A stretch of 64,000 bases of DNA from Caballeronia telluris (lineage in GTDB: Bacteria; Pseudomonadota; Gammaproteobacteria; Burkholderiales; Burkholderiaceae), in assembly GCF_001544495.1 (NCBI RefSeq), contig NZ_FCNZ02000007.1, forward strand, positions 124,001 through 188,000, in the 5' to 3' direction. Made by a program: the position numbers and the translations under genes. Below, piece after piece: positions 16,193 to 25,470 of this stretch (its first letter is position 1; each line of letters starts with the position of its first letter). The notes under the pieces were generated by a model. That model saw only the letters and a program-made list of their open reading frames with translations. It made no database searches and had not been told where the DNA came from.

Positions 16193-17329
16193 GTGAATTC
16201 TTCTCACTGCGTGCTTCCGTCGAACCGAATCCGCGCGCTGGCTGGTGCCTCCCTTCTCTTTACGTTCGTCGTGCTCGCCGCCTGCGGCAAGAAGGAAGCG
16301 CCGGCACCCGCGTTAAGGCCGGTCGTCGCCGTGGCCGCCGAGGCCGATGGACAGCCGCCGCGCGCCACCCTTCCCGGTCAGATCGAATCGCGCTATTCGA
16401 CGCCGCTCTCGTTTCGCGTCGGCGGGAAGATCACCGAGCGGCGCGTGCGGCTCGGCGATACCGTGAAAGCCGGACAGATCGTCGCGAAGCTCGATCCCGC
16501 AGATGCGTCGAAGAACGCCGCCAGCGCCGCCGCGCAGCTCGAAGCCGCCCAGCACCAGGCCGTCTACGCGCGACAGCAACTCGATCGCGATCGCGCTCAG
16601 GCCGCCGAGAACCTGATCGCCGCGGCACAGCTGGAGCAGACGCAAAACGCGTATGCCACGGCCATCGCGCAGCTCAATCAGGCGCAGCAGCAGGCGGGGC
16701 TCGCCGCCGATCAGCTGAAGTACACGACGCTCATCGCCGATCATGCGGGCGTCGTCACGTCCGAGCAGGCCGATACCGGCCAGAACGTCACCGCCGGCCA
16801 GCCCGTCTACAACCTCGCGTGGAACGGCGACATCGACGTGGTCTGCGACGTCCCCGAAAGCGCGCTGTCCGCGCTCACGGTCGGCGCGCGCGCGAGCGTC
16901 ACGCTCGGCGCGCTGCCGGGCAAGTCGTTCGCCGCGCGCGTGCGCGAACTGTCGCCCGCCGCTGATCCGCAGAGCCGCACCTATCGCGCGAAGCTCACGC
17001 TCGAAGCGCCGACGCCCGACGTGCGCCTCGGCATGACCGCCGACGTCACGTTCGCGCAAGCCGTCGCGACGCCGCACGCCGGCGTCTTCACGCTGCCCTC
17101 CACGGCCCTCTTCCACGACGACAAAGCGCCCGCCGTCTGGGTCGTGAAAAGCGATAACGCGCTCGAACTGCGCCGCGTCGAGGTCGCGCGCTATGGCGAG
17201 CGCACCGTCACCGTCACGCGCGGGCTGAACGCGGGCGAGCGCGTCGTGTGGCAAGGCGTGCATACGGTTTCCGCCGGCGAGAAAGTGCGGGTCGTCGCCC
17301 CGCTGCATCGCGAGGACTTCGCGTCATGA
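16193..17329 (+). CDS. RND efflux periplasmic adaptor lipoprotein
   Basis: Membrane fusion protein of 378 residues. The N-terminus has a lipoprotein signal ending LAAC (Cys at about 31). A biotinyl/lipoyl-like half-motif (FRVGGKITERRVRLGDTVKAG) is followed by a long Ala/Gln-rich coiled coil (about residues 100-165), a second lipoyl half (TTLIADHAGVV) and a beta-barrel domain. It would bridge the inner-membrane pump and the outer-membrane channel encoded downstream. The stop overlaps the pump start by ATGA, so they are translationally coupled. Confidence 0.85.
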   Translation: MNSSHCVLPSNRIRALAGASLLFTFVVLAACGKKEAPAPALRPVVAVAAEADGQPPRATLPGQIESRYSTPLSFRVGGKITERRVRLGDTVKAGQIVAKLDPADASKNAASAAAQLEAAQHQAVYARQQLDRDRAQAAENLIAAAQLEQTQNAYATAIAQLNQAQQQAGLAADQLKYTTLIADHAGVVTSEQADTGQNVTAGQPVYNLAWNGDIDVVCDVPESALSALTVGARASVTLGALPGKSFAARVRELSPAADPQSRTYRAKLTLEAPTPDVRLGMTADVTFAQAVATPHAGVFTLPSTALFHDDKAPAVWVVKSDNALELRRVEVARYGERTVTVTRGLNAGERVVWQGVHTVSAGEKVRVVAPLHREDFAS

Positions 17330-20300
17330 GCACGCGCGAGCCGCAGCAGAACAACGACGACTACCGCCACGAGGAAGGCCGCTTCAATCTGTCGGCGTGG
17401 GCGCTCAGGCATCGCGCGCTGGTCGTCTTCCTGATCGCGATGGCGACGATCTTCGGCATCATTGCCTACACGCGGCTCGCGCAGTCCGAGGACCCGCCGT
17501 TCACGTTTCGCGTGATGGTGATCCGCACGTTCTGGCCGGGCGCGACCGCGCGCCAGGTGCAGGAAGAAGTCACGGACCGCATCGCGAGGAAGCTCCAGGA
17601 AACGCCGTCGACCGATTTCCTGCGCAGCTACTCGCGCCCCGGCGAATCGCTCTTGTTCTTCACGATGAAGGACGGCGCGCCGCCGAGCGAAGTGCCCGAA
17701 GAGTGGTATCAGGTAAGGAAGAAGGTCGGCGATATCGCGGCGACGCTGCCGCAGGGCGTGCAAGGCCCCTTCTTCAACGATGAATTCGGCGATGTCTACA
17801 CCAACATCTACACGCTCGAAGGCGACGGCTTCTCGCCCGCGCAACTGCACGACTACGCCGATCAGTTGCGCGCGGTGCTGCTGCGCGTGCCGGGCGTCGC
17901 CAAGGTCGATTACTTCGGCGATCAGGACGAGCGCATTTACGTCGATATTCCGAACACGCAGTTGACGCGCCTGAACATCTCGCCGCAACAGATTGCCGAG
18001 GCGATCAACGGACAGAACGCGGTCGCGCCGGCGGGCACGATGAACACGCCCGTCGATCGCGTGTTCGTGCGCCCGAGCGGCCAGTTCACCGACATGAAGG
18101 CGCTCGCCGACACGCTGATCCGCGTGAACGGCCGGTCGTTTCGTCTCGGCGACATCGCGACGATCAAGCGCGGCTATGTCGATCCACCCGCGACGCAAAT
18201 GCGCTTGGGCGGCCAACCCGTGCTCGGCATCGGCATCACGATGCAGCCGGGGCAGGACGTCGTGCGGCTCGGCCGTGCGCTCGACGCGAAGACCGCCGAT
18301 CTGCGCGCGCACTTGCCCGCGGGTTTGAAACTCGCGGAGGTGTCGAGCATGCCGCATGCGGTCTCGCATTCCGTCGACGATTTCCTGGAGGCGGTCGCCG
18401 AAGCAGTCGCGATCGTGCTGGTCGTGAGTCTCGTGTCGCTCGGCGTGCGCACGGGCATGGTCGTCGTGATCTCGATTCCGGTCGTGCTCGCGGTCACCGC
18501 GCTCTTCATGTATTTCTTCGATATCGGCCTGCACAAGATCTCGCTCGGCACGCTGATCCTCGCGCTCGGGCTGCTCGTGGACGACGCGATCATCGCCGTC
18601 GAGATGATGGCCGTGAAGCTCGAACAGGGCTGGAACCGCACGCGCGCCGCGGCCTACGCGTACACGAGCACGGCCTTCCCGATGCTGACCGGCACGCTCG
18701 TCACGGTCGCGGGCTTCCTGCCGATCGCGCTCGCGAAATCGAGCACCGGCGAATACACGCGCTCGATCTTCGAGGTGTCGGCGATTGCGCTGATCGCGTC
18801 GTGGCTCGCCGCCGTCGTGCTGATTCCGTTGCTCGGCTACAAGCTGCTGCCCGAGAGGAAGCGCGAGGCGCACGAGGCGCATCTGCCCGACGATCACGAA
18901 CACGACATCTACGACACGAAGTTCTACGCCCGCCTGCGCGGCTGGGTGACGTGGTGCGTCGAGCGGCGCTTCGTCGTGCTGATCGTCACGGTCGTGCTGT
19001 TCGTGATCGCGCTCGGCGGCTTCGGCTTCGTGCCGCAGCAGTTCTTCCCGAGTTCGAACCGGCCGGAACTGCTCGTCGACGTGCGGCTGCAGGAAGGCGC
19101 CTCGTTCGATGCCACGCTGCGTGAAGCGAAGCGGCTGGAGAAGACGCTCGAAGGACGGCCGGAAATCGACCACGTCGTGAGCTTCGTCGGCACCGGCGCG
19201 CCGCGTTTTTATCTGCCGCTCGACCAGCAATTGCCGCAGCCGAACTTCGCGCAGTTCGTCATCACGGCGAAGACGGTCGAAGCGCGCGAGCAGCTTTCGC
19301 AATGGCTCGAACCGACGCTGCGCGACACATTCCCCGCGATCCGCACGCGTCTCTCGCGCCTCGAAAACGGGCCGCCGGTCGGCTATCCGGTGCAGTTGCG
19401 CGTCTCCGGGGACGACATCGCGACCGTGCGCAAGATCGCCGAGCAAGTGGCCGCCGACATGCGCGCCGACTCGCGCACGACCAACGTTCAGTTCGACTGG
19501 GACGAGCCGTCCGAGCGCTCGGTGCGCTTCGAAGTCGACCAGAAGAAAGCGCGCGAACTCGGCGTGAGTTCGCAGGACGTGTCGAGCTTTCTCGCGATGT
19601 CGCTCTCGGGCTACACGGTCACGCAGTATCGCGAGCGCGACAAGCTGATCGGCGTCGACCTGCGCGCGCCGCTCGCCGAACGCGTCGATCCGTCGCGGCT
19701 CGCGACGCTCGCGATGCCGACGCCGAACGGTCCGGTGCCGCTCGGCACGCTCGGGCACGTCGTCAACGACCTCGAATACGGCGTGATCTGGGAACGCGAC
19801 CGGCAGCCGACCATCACCGTGCAGTCGGACGTGAAGGCGGGCGCGCAGGGCATCGACGTGACCAACGCGATCGACAAGAAGCTCGACAGCACCTTGCGCT
19901 CGACGCTGCCGGTCGGCTACCGGATCGAAGTCGGCGGGCCGGTCGAGGAAAATGCGAAGGGACAGAGCTCGATCAACGCACAAATGCCGATCATGGTGAT
20001 CGTCGTGCTGACGCTGCTCATGATCCAGTTGCAAAGCTTCGCGCGCGTGATGATGGTGGTGCTCACGGCGCCGCTCGGGCTGATCGGCGTGGTCGCGGCG
20101 CTGCTCGCGTTGGGCAAGCCCTTTGGCTTCGTCGCGATGCTCGGCGTGATCGCGATGTCCGGCATCATCATGCGCAACTCGGTGATCCTGATGGACCAGA
20201 TCGAGCAGGACATCGCCGCCGGACACAAGCGCTTCGACGCGATCGTCGGCGCGACCGTGCGGCGCTTCCGCCCGATCACGCTCACCGCCGCCGCTGCCGT

Positions 20301-20490
20301 GCTCGCGCTCATCCCGCTATTGCGCAGCGACTTCTTCGGTCCGATGGCGACCGCGCTGATGGGCGGCATCACGAGCGCGACCGTGCTCACACTGTTTTAT
20401 CTGCCGGCGTTGTATGCGGCGTCGTTTCGCGTGAAGAACGACGAACGCGCGCGACCCGGCGAGGATGCGCCGGAAGGAGTCGAACCATGA
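17326..20490 (+). CDS. RND efflux inner-membrane transporter
   Basis: Inner-membrane pump of 1054 residues with the usual 12-helix RND layout and two large periplasmic loops. TM1 lies at about residues 25-45. The TM4 Asp pair is present in GLLVDDAIIAVEMM, and the C-terminal half repeats the fold (MSGIIMRNSVILMDQIEQD). It belongs to the AcrB/MexF-like heavy superfamily and is driven by protons. The substrate cannot be read from sequence and is probably drugs or aromatic compounds. The ATG at 17326 overlaps the adaptor stop; the upstream frame start at 17248 lies inside the adaptor gene and was not used. Confidence 0.88.
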   Translation: MSTREPQQNNDDYRHEEGRFNLSAWALRHRALVVFLIAMATIFGIIAYTRLAQSEDPPFTFRVMVIRTFWPGATARQVQEEVTDRIARKLQETPSTDFLRSYSRPGESLLFFTMKDGAPPSEVPEEWYQVRKKVGDIAATLPQGVQGPFFNDEFGDVYTNIYTLEGDGFSPAQLHDYADQLRAVLLRVPGVAKVDYFGDQDERIYVDIPNTQLTRLNISPQQIAEAINGQNAVAPAGTMNTPVDRVFVRPSGQFTDMKALADTLIRVNGRSFRLGDIATIKRGYVDPPATQMRLGGQPVLGIGITMQPGQDVVRLGRALDAKTADLRAHLPAGLKLAEVSSMPHAVSHSVDDFLEAVAEAVAIVLVVSLVSLGVRTGMVVVISIPVVLAVTALFMYFFDIGLHKISLGTLILALGLLVDDAIIAVEMMAVKLEQGWNRTRAAAYAYTSTAFPMLTGTLVTVAGFLPIALAKSSTGEYTRSIFEVSAIALIASWLAAVVLIPLLGYKLLPERKREAHEAHLPDDHEHDIYDTKFYARLRGWVTWCVERRFVVLIVTVVLFVIALGGFGFVPQQFFPSSNRPELLVDVRLQEGASFDATLREAKRLEKTLEGRPEIDHVVSFVGTGAPRFYLPLDQQLPQPNFAQFVITAKTVEAREQLSQWLEPTLRDTFPAIRTRLSRLENGPPVGYPVQLRVSGDDIATVRKIAEQVAADMRADSRTTNVQFDWDEPSERSVRFEVDQKKARELGVSSQDVSSFLAMSLSGYTVTQYRERDKLIGVDLRAPLAERVDPSRLATLAMPTPNGPVPLGTLGHVVNDLEYGVIWERDRQPTITVQSDVKAGAQGIDVTNAIDKKLDSTLRSTLPVGYRIEVGGPVEENAKGQSSINAQMPIMVIVVLTLLMIQLQSFARVMMVVLTAPLGLIGVVAALLALGKPFGFVAMLGVIAMSGIIMRNSVILMDQIEQDIAAGHKRFDAIVGATVRRFRPITLTAAAAVLALIPLLRSDFFGPMATALMGGITSATVLTLFYLPALYAASFRVKNDERARPGEDAPEGVEP

Positions 20491-21938
20491 TGAAGGTCTG
20501 CAAAGTGACAGCGGCGTCGTTGGCCTGCGCCCTCGCCGCCTGCTCGTTCGGGCCGAGCGGCACGCCGCCCGCGATGCCGCAGCCCGCGCATTACGGCGCG
20601 CTCGCCCAGCCGAACGCGACCGCCGAAGCGCAAGGCGCATCGCAGCGCTTTGACGTCGGGGCGAAACCGGTGCCCGAATGGTGGAAGCTGTATCGCTCGG
20701 ACGCGCTGAACGCGCTCGTCGACGAAGGCTTGCGCAACAGCCCGAATCTCGCCGCCGCCGACAAGAGCCTCGCCGCCGCGCGCGAGCAACTGAAGGCGCA
20801 GGTGGGCGCGTCACTGCTGCCGTCGATCGATGCCGGCGGCCAGGCCGCGCGCCAGCGCGGTCTCGGCGTGCCGGAATTCGGGCCGCCGACCGCCGTCTAT
20901 AACCTCTTCGTGGGCCAGATCCAGGCGCAATACACCTTCGATCTGTTCGGCGCGGCGCGCTACGAGAATGCAGCGCTCGCGGCGCAAGTCGATCAGCAGT
21001 CGTTTCAACTCGACGCCGCCCGCCGCGCGCTCGCCGCCAACATTGTGACCGGCGCGATCGGTGCGGCCGCGCTCGCGGCGCAGATCGACACGACCGAGCG
21101 CCTCGTCGCGCTCGCCAACGACGACGCGCTCGACGCACAACGCCGCTATGCGCTCGGCTCGGCGTCGCGCTCGGAGGCGCTCAGTGCCGAGCAAAGCGCG
21201 GCATCGCTCGCGGCGTCGCTGCCGGGCCTGCGCGCGCAATGGCTTGTGACGCGCCATGCGCTCGCCGTCCTGCTCGGGCGCACGCCGGATCGGGCCCCCG
21301 ACGATCTCGATTTCGCGAGCCTCACGGTGCCGGACAGCGTGCCGGTGGTCGTGCCGTCGGAGTTGCTCGCGACGCGCCCAGACATCCAGGCCGCGGACGC
21401 CGCGCTCAAGGCGGCGGCCGCGCAGGTCGGCGTGGCGACGGCGCAGTTGTTCCCGAGCCTGTCGCTGTCGGCATCGATGGGCAAGGGCGGCTTTAGCTGG
21501 CCGACCGCGCTGTCGGGCGCGGGCGCGTTGTGGAGCATCGGCGCGTCGCTCTCGCAGCCGATCTTTCACGGCGGCGCATTGCTTGCGCAGCGGCGCGCGG
21601 CGCTCGATACCTACGACGCCGCCGTCGAACAGTACAAGCAGACCGTGCTCGCGGCGTTTCAGAACGTCGCGAATACGCTTGCGTCGCTGGAACAGGACGC
21701 GGCGGCGCTCGCGTCGAGCGATGCGGCGAGCCGCACGTCGCGAGGCGTCTTCGACGACACCGCCGGGCGCGTGCGGCTTGGCGCCCTGCCGCCGCGTGCG
21801 GCGCGCGCGAGCGAGCAGCAGTACCGCAACGCGCAGCTCAACACGATCCGCTATGCGAGCGCGCGGCTGACCGATACCGCTTCGCTCTTTCAGGCGATGG
21901 GGTCGCCGGCCGGCATGGCGCAGGCGGCATCGCGATGA
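20487..21938 (+). CDS. RND outer-membrane channel lipoprotein (NodT/OprM family)
   Basis: TolC-like outer-membrane factor of 483 residues. A lipoprotein signal ends ALAAC (Cys at 19). The family landmark PVPEWWKLYRSDALNALVDEGL begins the mature domain. The internal duplication typical of the family is seen (LNALVDEGLRNSPNLAAADKSL; ELLATRPDIQAADAALKAAAAQVG), along with ALLAQRRAALDTYDAAVEQYKQTVL. The start overlaps the pump stop by ATGA and follows GGAAGGAG. A second ATG codon immediately follows. No TolC-independent partner is needed, as the operon is complete. Confidence 0.86.
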   Translation: MMKVCKVTAASLACALAACSFGPSGTPPAMPQPAHYGALAQPNATAEAQGASQRFDVGAKPVPEWWKLYRSDALNALVDEGLRNSPNLAAADKSLAAAREQLKAQVGASLLPSIDAGGQAARQRGLGVPEFGPPTAVYNLFVGQIQAQYTFDLFGAARYENAALAAQVDQQSFQLDAARRALAANIVTGAIGAAALAAQIDTTERLVALANDDALDAQRRYALGSASRSEALSAEQSAASLAASLPGLRAQWLVTRHALAVLLGRTPDRAPDDLDFASLTVPDSVPVVVPSELLATRPDIQAADAALKAAAAQVGVATAQLFPSLSLSASMGKGGFSWPTALSGAGALWSIGASLSQPIFHGGALLAQRRAALDTYDAAVEQYKQTVLAAFQNVANTLASLEQDAAALASSDAASRTSRGVFDDTAGRVRLGALPPRAARASEQQYRNAQLNTIRYASARLTDTASLFQAMGSPAGMAQAASR

Positions 21939-22588
21939 ACTGACCGGACGGGAAAAGTTGTCCCCAGCCGATGGGGACCAGTCTGTTGAAAAGCTTCGGA
22001 CAACGACGCCAAGTGCCTGATGCACAAGGGATTACCGATGCCGCACGAAAGCGCGTCAACGGCGCTCGCGGAAGGCGCAAGTTATCCCCGTCGAATGTTG
22101 ACAGACCTGTGGACAAGCACGTAGCGATTGCATCATGCCGTTGATTCGACTGGATAAAACGTTCGCGATGCGCTTTGCATCAGTTGGGCGGGCGTCGCGC
22201 GGGCGACCTGGCCGCGCCGGAATTATCCACAGCTTCGGTGCATAACCCTGTGTGTAAATCACACCCTCTGATAAGCAGCCCCGCCACATAAGGCTTTGCA
22301 GGCGGCGTGTGGGGAAAATTGCGTCCCCCACGATCCCCCAAACATCCATTCCCCTACGTTTCCCCACACGTTGCGGTGCGGGGAAACCTTCGTCCCCCTA
22401 CGGCGGGACCGTCCTACGTATTAGACATGTGTCGCGTCGAGGACTCAAGCTAACGGCGTCCCCTAACGAGGACTTACACGGCAAGTGGCTTGTCTAATGC
22501 TCGGACAAGCTGGCTGTCGACGCTGCATTGCACATGATCTAGGGAACGGTGAACGTGTTCCCCATGGGACGCGATGATAGGACGCCCC
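21939..22588. other. 650-bp gene-free region with DnaA-box-like 9-mers and short inverted repeats
   Basis: No credible gene is seen on either strand. The region has one perfect DnaA box TTATCCACA (22223-22231). Near matches are TTGTCCCCA (21958), TTATCCCCG (22082), TGTGGACAA (22108, reverse orientation) and TGTGTGTAA (22249, reverse). A partial copy of the palindromic repeat, AAATCACACCCT, starts at 22256. GTGGGGAAA at 22310 is complementary to TTTCCCCAC at 22360. ATTAGACA (about 22419) is complementary to TGTCTAAT (about 22490). GGGAAC...GTTCCC at 22541-22561 could end the minus-strand cassette transcript. It marks the left edge of the type VI island. Confidence 0.5.
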
Positions 22589-23221
22589 CTACAGTCCTTC
22601 GAGCGACACAAAGTGCCACTGCCCGAACTCGGGATCGAACAGTGCGGCTTCCCGACATTCCATCAGGCGCGCTTCTGCCGTTTCCATCGATTTCAGCGCG
22701 CACTCAAGCGTCCGCTTCTGGCGCTCGAAAGGCCATTGTAAAAGTTCGCGATAGGTATCCCGCCAAGCGAAAAGGCCCGCGCGTTCATGCAACCGGTCAA
22801 CCTGTTCCATCGCCTCATCGTCCACTTCGAAGCGCGCTGGAAATCCAGTGGACGTGCCGTGATAGAGAAGTCGCGCACAGGTCGCCGTATTGCGGCCCTG
22901 CGCCAGTACGATCTTCCGGTTCTTCGCGGGCCACGCCAGCCGCAACTGCGCAATCAATCCCGACCCTTCCGCATTGGCGAATACGTCAGGATCGACCGAG
23001 TTGGCCTCACGGACGAAGTACTGCATGCCTTGACTGCTTCTGTACGCCAGGTCAATCAGGGCGTGCACAAACGAGAGATGGCACACTACCGCGCGCCCGC
23101 CAGCGGTCATGCTTGCTGCTGTGTCCAGCGAACCATCTTCTCGCGAGCGGACCAGCACAAATACCGGCGTCTCTTTGAAATACGCACACCTGCCAATGTC
23201 CTGGTTCCCAGGTTCCTTCAT
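22589..23221 (-). CDS. Unknown cytosolic protein of the VgrG cassette
   Basis: Predicted 210-residue soluble protein without signal peptide or membrane helix. Its N-terminal third is beta-rich (CAYFKETPVFVLVRSREDGS, GGRAVVCHLSFVHALIDLAYRSS). The C-terminal third is helical and ends in FGQWHFVSLEGL. I do not recognise a family. It is the last gene of the minus-strand cassette and starts 20 bases after a palindromic repeat that separates it from a frameshifted gene. GAGG lies 8 bases before the ATG. A role as orphan immunity or accessory protein of the type VI cassette is conceivable from position alone. Confidence 0.6.
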   Translation of the reverse strand: MKEPGNQDIGRCAYFKETPVFVLVRSREDGSLDTAASMTAGGRAVVCHLSFVHALIDLAYRSSQGMQYFVREANSVDPDVFANAEGSGLIAQLRLAWPAKNRKIVLAQGRNTATCARLLYHGTSTGFPARFEVDDEAMEQVDRLHERAGLFAWRDTYRELLQWPFERQKRTLECALKSMETAEARLMECREAALFDPEFGQWHFVSLEGL

Positions 23222-23240
23222 GGCGCGACCTCATCAGTTC

Positions 23241-23261
23241 AAAATCACACCCTGTGATTTT
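23241..23261. repeat. Palindromic repeat (AAATCACACCCTGTGATTT), copy 2
   Basis: Nine-bp perfect inverted repeat around CCC. It lies between the stop of the frameshifted membrane-protein gene (23281) and the start of the 210-residue protein (23221). The same 19-bp core recurs in reverse orientation at 30656-30674, and a partial copy is at 22256. In RNA it would fold into a short stem-loop without a T-tract. Confidence 0.85.
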
Positions 23262-23280
23262 TGCTCGTCCTGCCCCAGCT

Positions 23281-23714
23281 TCAGAGCATCGACCATTCCG
23301 CGCCCTGGTGCACCCGCATGGATTCCGGCACGGGTTGCAGCCGCCAGGGTGAACCATGCTCCCTGTACCACCGGTTGCGCCCCTCCCAGGTGAACGGCCT
23401 GCCTTGCACAGGCCGTCCTCAATCGCCTCCATGTACATGACGGTCGAGACATAGAACCGCCAGCGGCGGATTCCTGACAGCGCTATCGCCCCTGCAACAT
23501 AGAGCCACGCGCACACCGCTACGGTCACGGGATATTCCCAGACCGGTGCCCGGTCCCACCAGCCCCACAAGGCGAAGGCCGCAAGCAGCACCGCACATGC
23601 CATCGCCAGCAGCAGCCACTTGCTGACACGGACCTTCATGTAGACCCTGCGCCATCGTTCACGGGACTGCACACGTGATTCGAACGGCGCGGCATACCGT
23701 GCATATTTAGGCAT
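23281..23714 (-). pseudogene. Small two-helix membrane protein, apparently frameshifted
   Basis: The frame from the ATG at 23714 encodes a basic N-terminus (MPKYARYAAPFESR), two membrane helices (WLLLAMACAVLLAAFALWGWW; VTVAVCAWLYVAGAIALSGI) and then YMEAIEDGLC. From about 23405 this frame turns into low-quality Gly/Cys/Arg-rich sequence running to 23052 across the next gene. A different frame then reads PFTWEGRNRWYREHGSPW and ends at the stop 23281, just before the palindrome. A single indel near 23395-23410 would restore one protein of about 144 residues. It may be a true pseudogene or a sequencing error; an automated call could instead give an intact CDS 23052-23714. The function is unknown. 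Confidence 0.5.
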
Positions 23715-23727
23715 GTCGTTCTTCTTC

Positions 23728-25173
23728 TCAAAATCCAATAACGCTCCCCACAAAGTCCACGGTCGATTCGACCATTCGTGAGAAAAGCCCAGGACGACGG
23801 ATGATGAAAACCGCCAGCATGAAAAAGACGGTGAGACACGTAACGATCGTGTCCGTTGTACTCCAGCCCTTGTCCGGTGACAGCAGCATGTTGACCGTCC
23901 AGACCGACGTGAGTACGCCGAACTCAGGACCCAATATCGGCCTGTAGCCGTATTCCTCCTTCCATGGCACGTCCACCGGAGCCGGTTCCTTCGCCACCAG
24001 ATTCAGCGCGACACCCTGCTCGTGGGGCAGGGCAATGAGCTGTGGCCCCTGGCCGAAATGCGCCATCCTCGCGGCCAGCGCCTGAATCACCCAGCGCGCC
24101 ACGGGGGCCTGCGGGCCGATGGCCGGATCGAGCGCGTGCGCTTCTACCTTCAGGCCGGACTCCCTCACCGCGCCAAGCGTCGCATGCTGTGCCAGCCCCT
24201 TGAGTCCGCTGTGCCAGAAGTGACGGATACGCTCGCTAGGCACCTGTTCGGCCTTGAGCAGCGAGGCAAGCAGTCTGTCTGCCTGATCGGCGTCGCCGGT
24301 AATCTGGCGCAGCAGCCACGCCTGGCGTTTCAGGTCCGGCTTCTCGACCATGAGTGCAGGCGACCCCAGCAGTAGTGCTACCGCCGCTTCCGAGGTCTCC
24401 GGCTTCTCATCCGGTCCTGCGTCGTTCAGATGCCAAGCGAGTAGGAGCCGATACCTTGGAGTCCTGTCCTGCTCATACCAATAGGGGCGGGCCTCGTCCT
24501 CGAACCACTTATCAGCAAAGCCAACGTCGCGACGGTTATCCAGCCACCGCACTACCGGTTTGCCCGGTAGCTCCAGCCTGCCCCAGGCTGCCAGAACCTC
24601 GCTGCACAGCGCCTCGTAGTCGCACTGCATCACGATCTCGAACGATCCGCCTTTCGCCGCCTGCACGAGCTTCGCGGACAGCGGCGTAAGCAACGCATCC
24701 AGCAGGCGATTCAGACGCGAGCCATCATCCGCCGCATCGATGCTTCTCAACTCCATTGCCTTGCCGGGATTCTCGGGCGGTGTGCCTTCGAGTGCCAACA
24801 TGCGCTCGGCCAGGTCCGGCTCGGGCGTGAGGATCACGCTGTCGAGCACCGCCATGCCCGAGCGGCTTTGCTGCTGCCAGCCGGTTATCTGGTGCCAGCG
24901 CGCCGAATTATGTTCTGCGGCCTGCGTCGCCGGGATGTCATACGCAAACCAGTGCACAAGACAACTCAGTGCCAGCCAACAGAAAACCGGCACCGCGACC
25001 GCGTAATGCAGCACTCTGTCCCAAGGTACGGAGCCGGTCTTCGGCAGGCCAGGCACCACCATTGCGAGGGCGGCACCCTCGACAATCACGTACAGCACGA
25101 GATAGAACCAGATGGGCAACGGCTCGTATGACACCCGCTCGGACGGGAACTGCGGGTTCCAGCGAAAAACCAT
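23728..25173 (-). CDS. Unknown inner-membrane protein of the VgrG/PAAR cassette
   Basis: Predicted 481-residue protein. Two hydrophobic helices lie near the N-terminus (about 22-42, IWFYLVLYVIVEGAALAMVV, and 55-78). A long soluble middle of about 300 residues follows, then one or two helices near the C-terminus (TIVTCLTVFFMLAVFIIRRPG). It starts 11 bases after the PAAR gene stop, with GGAGG five bases before the ATG. I do not recognise the family. Membrane proteins of this size next to PAAR genes are often effectors, chaperones or immunity partners of type VI systems, but nothing in the sequence decides between these. Confidence 0.65.
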   Translation of the reverse strand: MVFRWNPQFPSERVSYEPLPIWFYLVLYVIVEGAALAMVVPGLPKTGSVPWDRVLHYAVAVPVFCWLALSCLVHWFAYDIPATQAAEHNSARWHQITGWQQQSRSGMAVLDSVILTPEPDLAERMLALEGTPPENPGKAMELRSIDAADDGSRLNRLLDALLTPLSAKLVQAAKGGSFEIVMQCDYEALCSEVLAAWGRLELPGKPVVRWLDNRRDVGFADKWFEDEARPYWYEQDRTPRYRLLLAWHLNDAGPDEKPETSEAAVALLLGSPALMVEKPDLKRQAWLLRQITGDADQADRLLASLLKAEQVPSERIRHFWHSGLKGLAQHATLGAVRESGLKVEAHALDPAIGPQAPVARWVIQALAARMAHFGQGPQLIALPHEQGVALNLVAKEPAPVDVPWKEEYGYRPILGPEFGVLTSVWTVNMLLSPDKGWSTTDTIVTCLTVFFMLAVFIIRRPGLFSRMVESTVDFVGSVIGF

Positions 25174-25184
25174 TCAACCTCCAG

Positions 25185-25469
25185 TCAGTCAACCGTCCAT
25201 TCGTGCTGCGAGGCAAGCAGCAGGGGTTTCGGATTACAGGCGCACAGGCAGAAGTCGTTCTCCAGCGCGGGCACCTTGCCGTACCAGTCCTGTTCGAAGC
25301 GCTCACCGTTGCGGCCTATCCTGCCGGTCGTGCCGCAAGCCGGACAGGTCACGGGTGCGCCGATATAGCCCATCCTGCGTCCGTTATAGGCGGTGCCATC
25401 GATGCCATCGGTCACGATCCCGCGCGCGGTGGTGCAGTCGCCTTCGTAAATATGGGCGCGTGCTCCCAT
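25185..25469 (-). CDS. PAAR-domain protein (type VI secretion spike tip)
   Basis: Protein of 94 residues starting MGARAHIYEGDCTTARG. The compact Gly/His/Cys-rich sequence (ITVTDGIDG-like repeats, APVTCPACGTTGRI, ALENDFCLCACNPKPLL) matches PAAR tips that cap the VgrG trimer and bind zinc. The ATG at 25469 lies next to the stop of the preceding gene (25471), implying translational coupling; the longer frame to 25511 overlaps it and was rejected. It most likely sits on the VgrG encoded upstream in the same operon. Confidence 0.78.
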   Translation of the reverse strand: MGARAHIYEGDCTTARGIVTDGIDGTAYNGRRMGYIGAPVTCPACGTTGRIGRNGERFEQDWYGKVPALENDFCLCACNPKPLLLASQHEWTVD

Positions 25470-25470
25470 C

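Noticed and set aside
17191..20226. Minus-strand open frame of 1011 codons
   Set aside because: Exactly antisense to the RND pump, and Arg/His/Asp-rich as expected from a complementary frame.
23242..23260. CRP-like operator
   Set aside because: The palindrome has TCACA then TGTGA, the reverse of the CRP order (TGTGA then TCACA) and with the wrong spacing.
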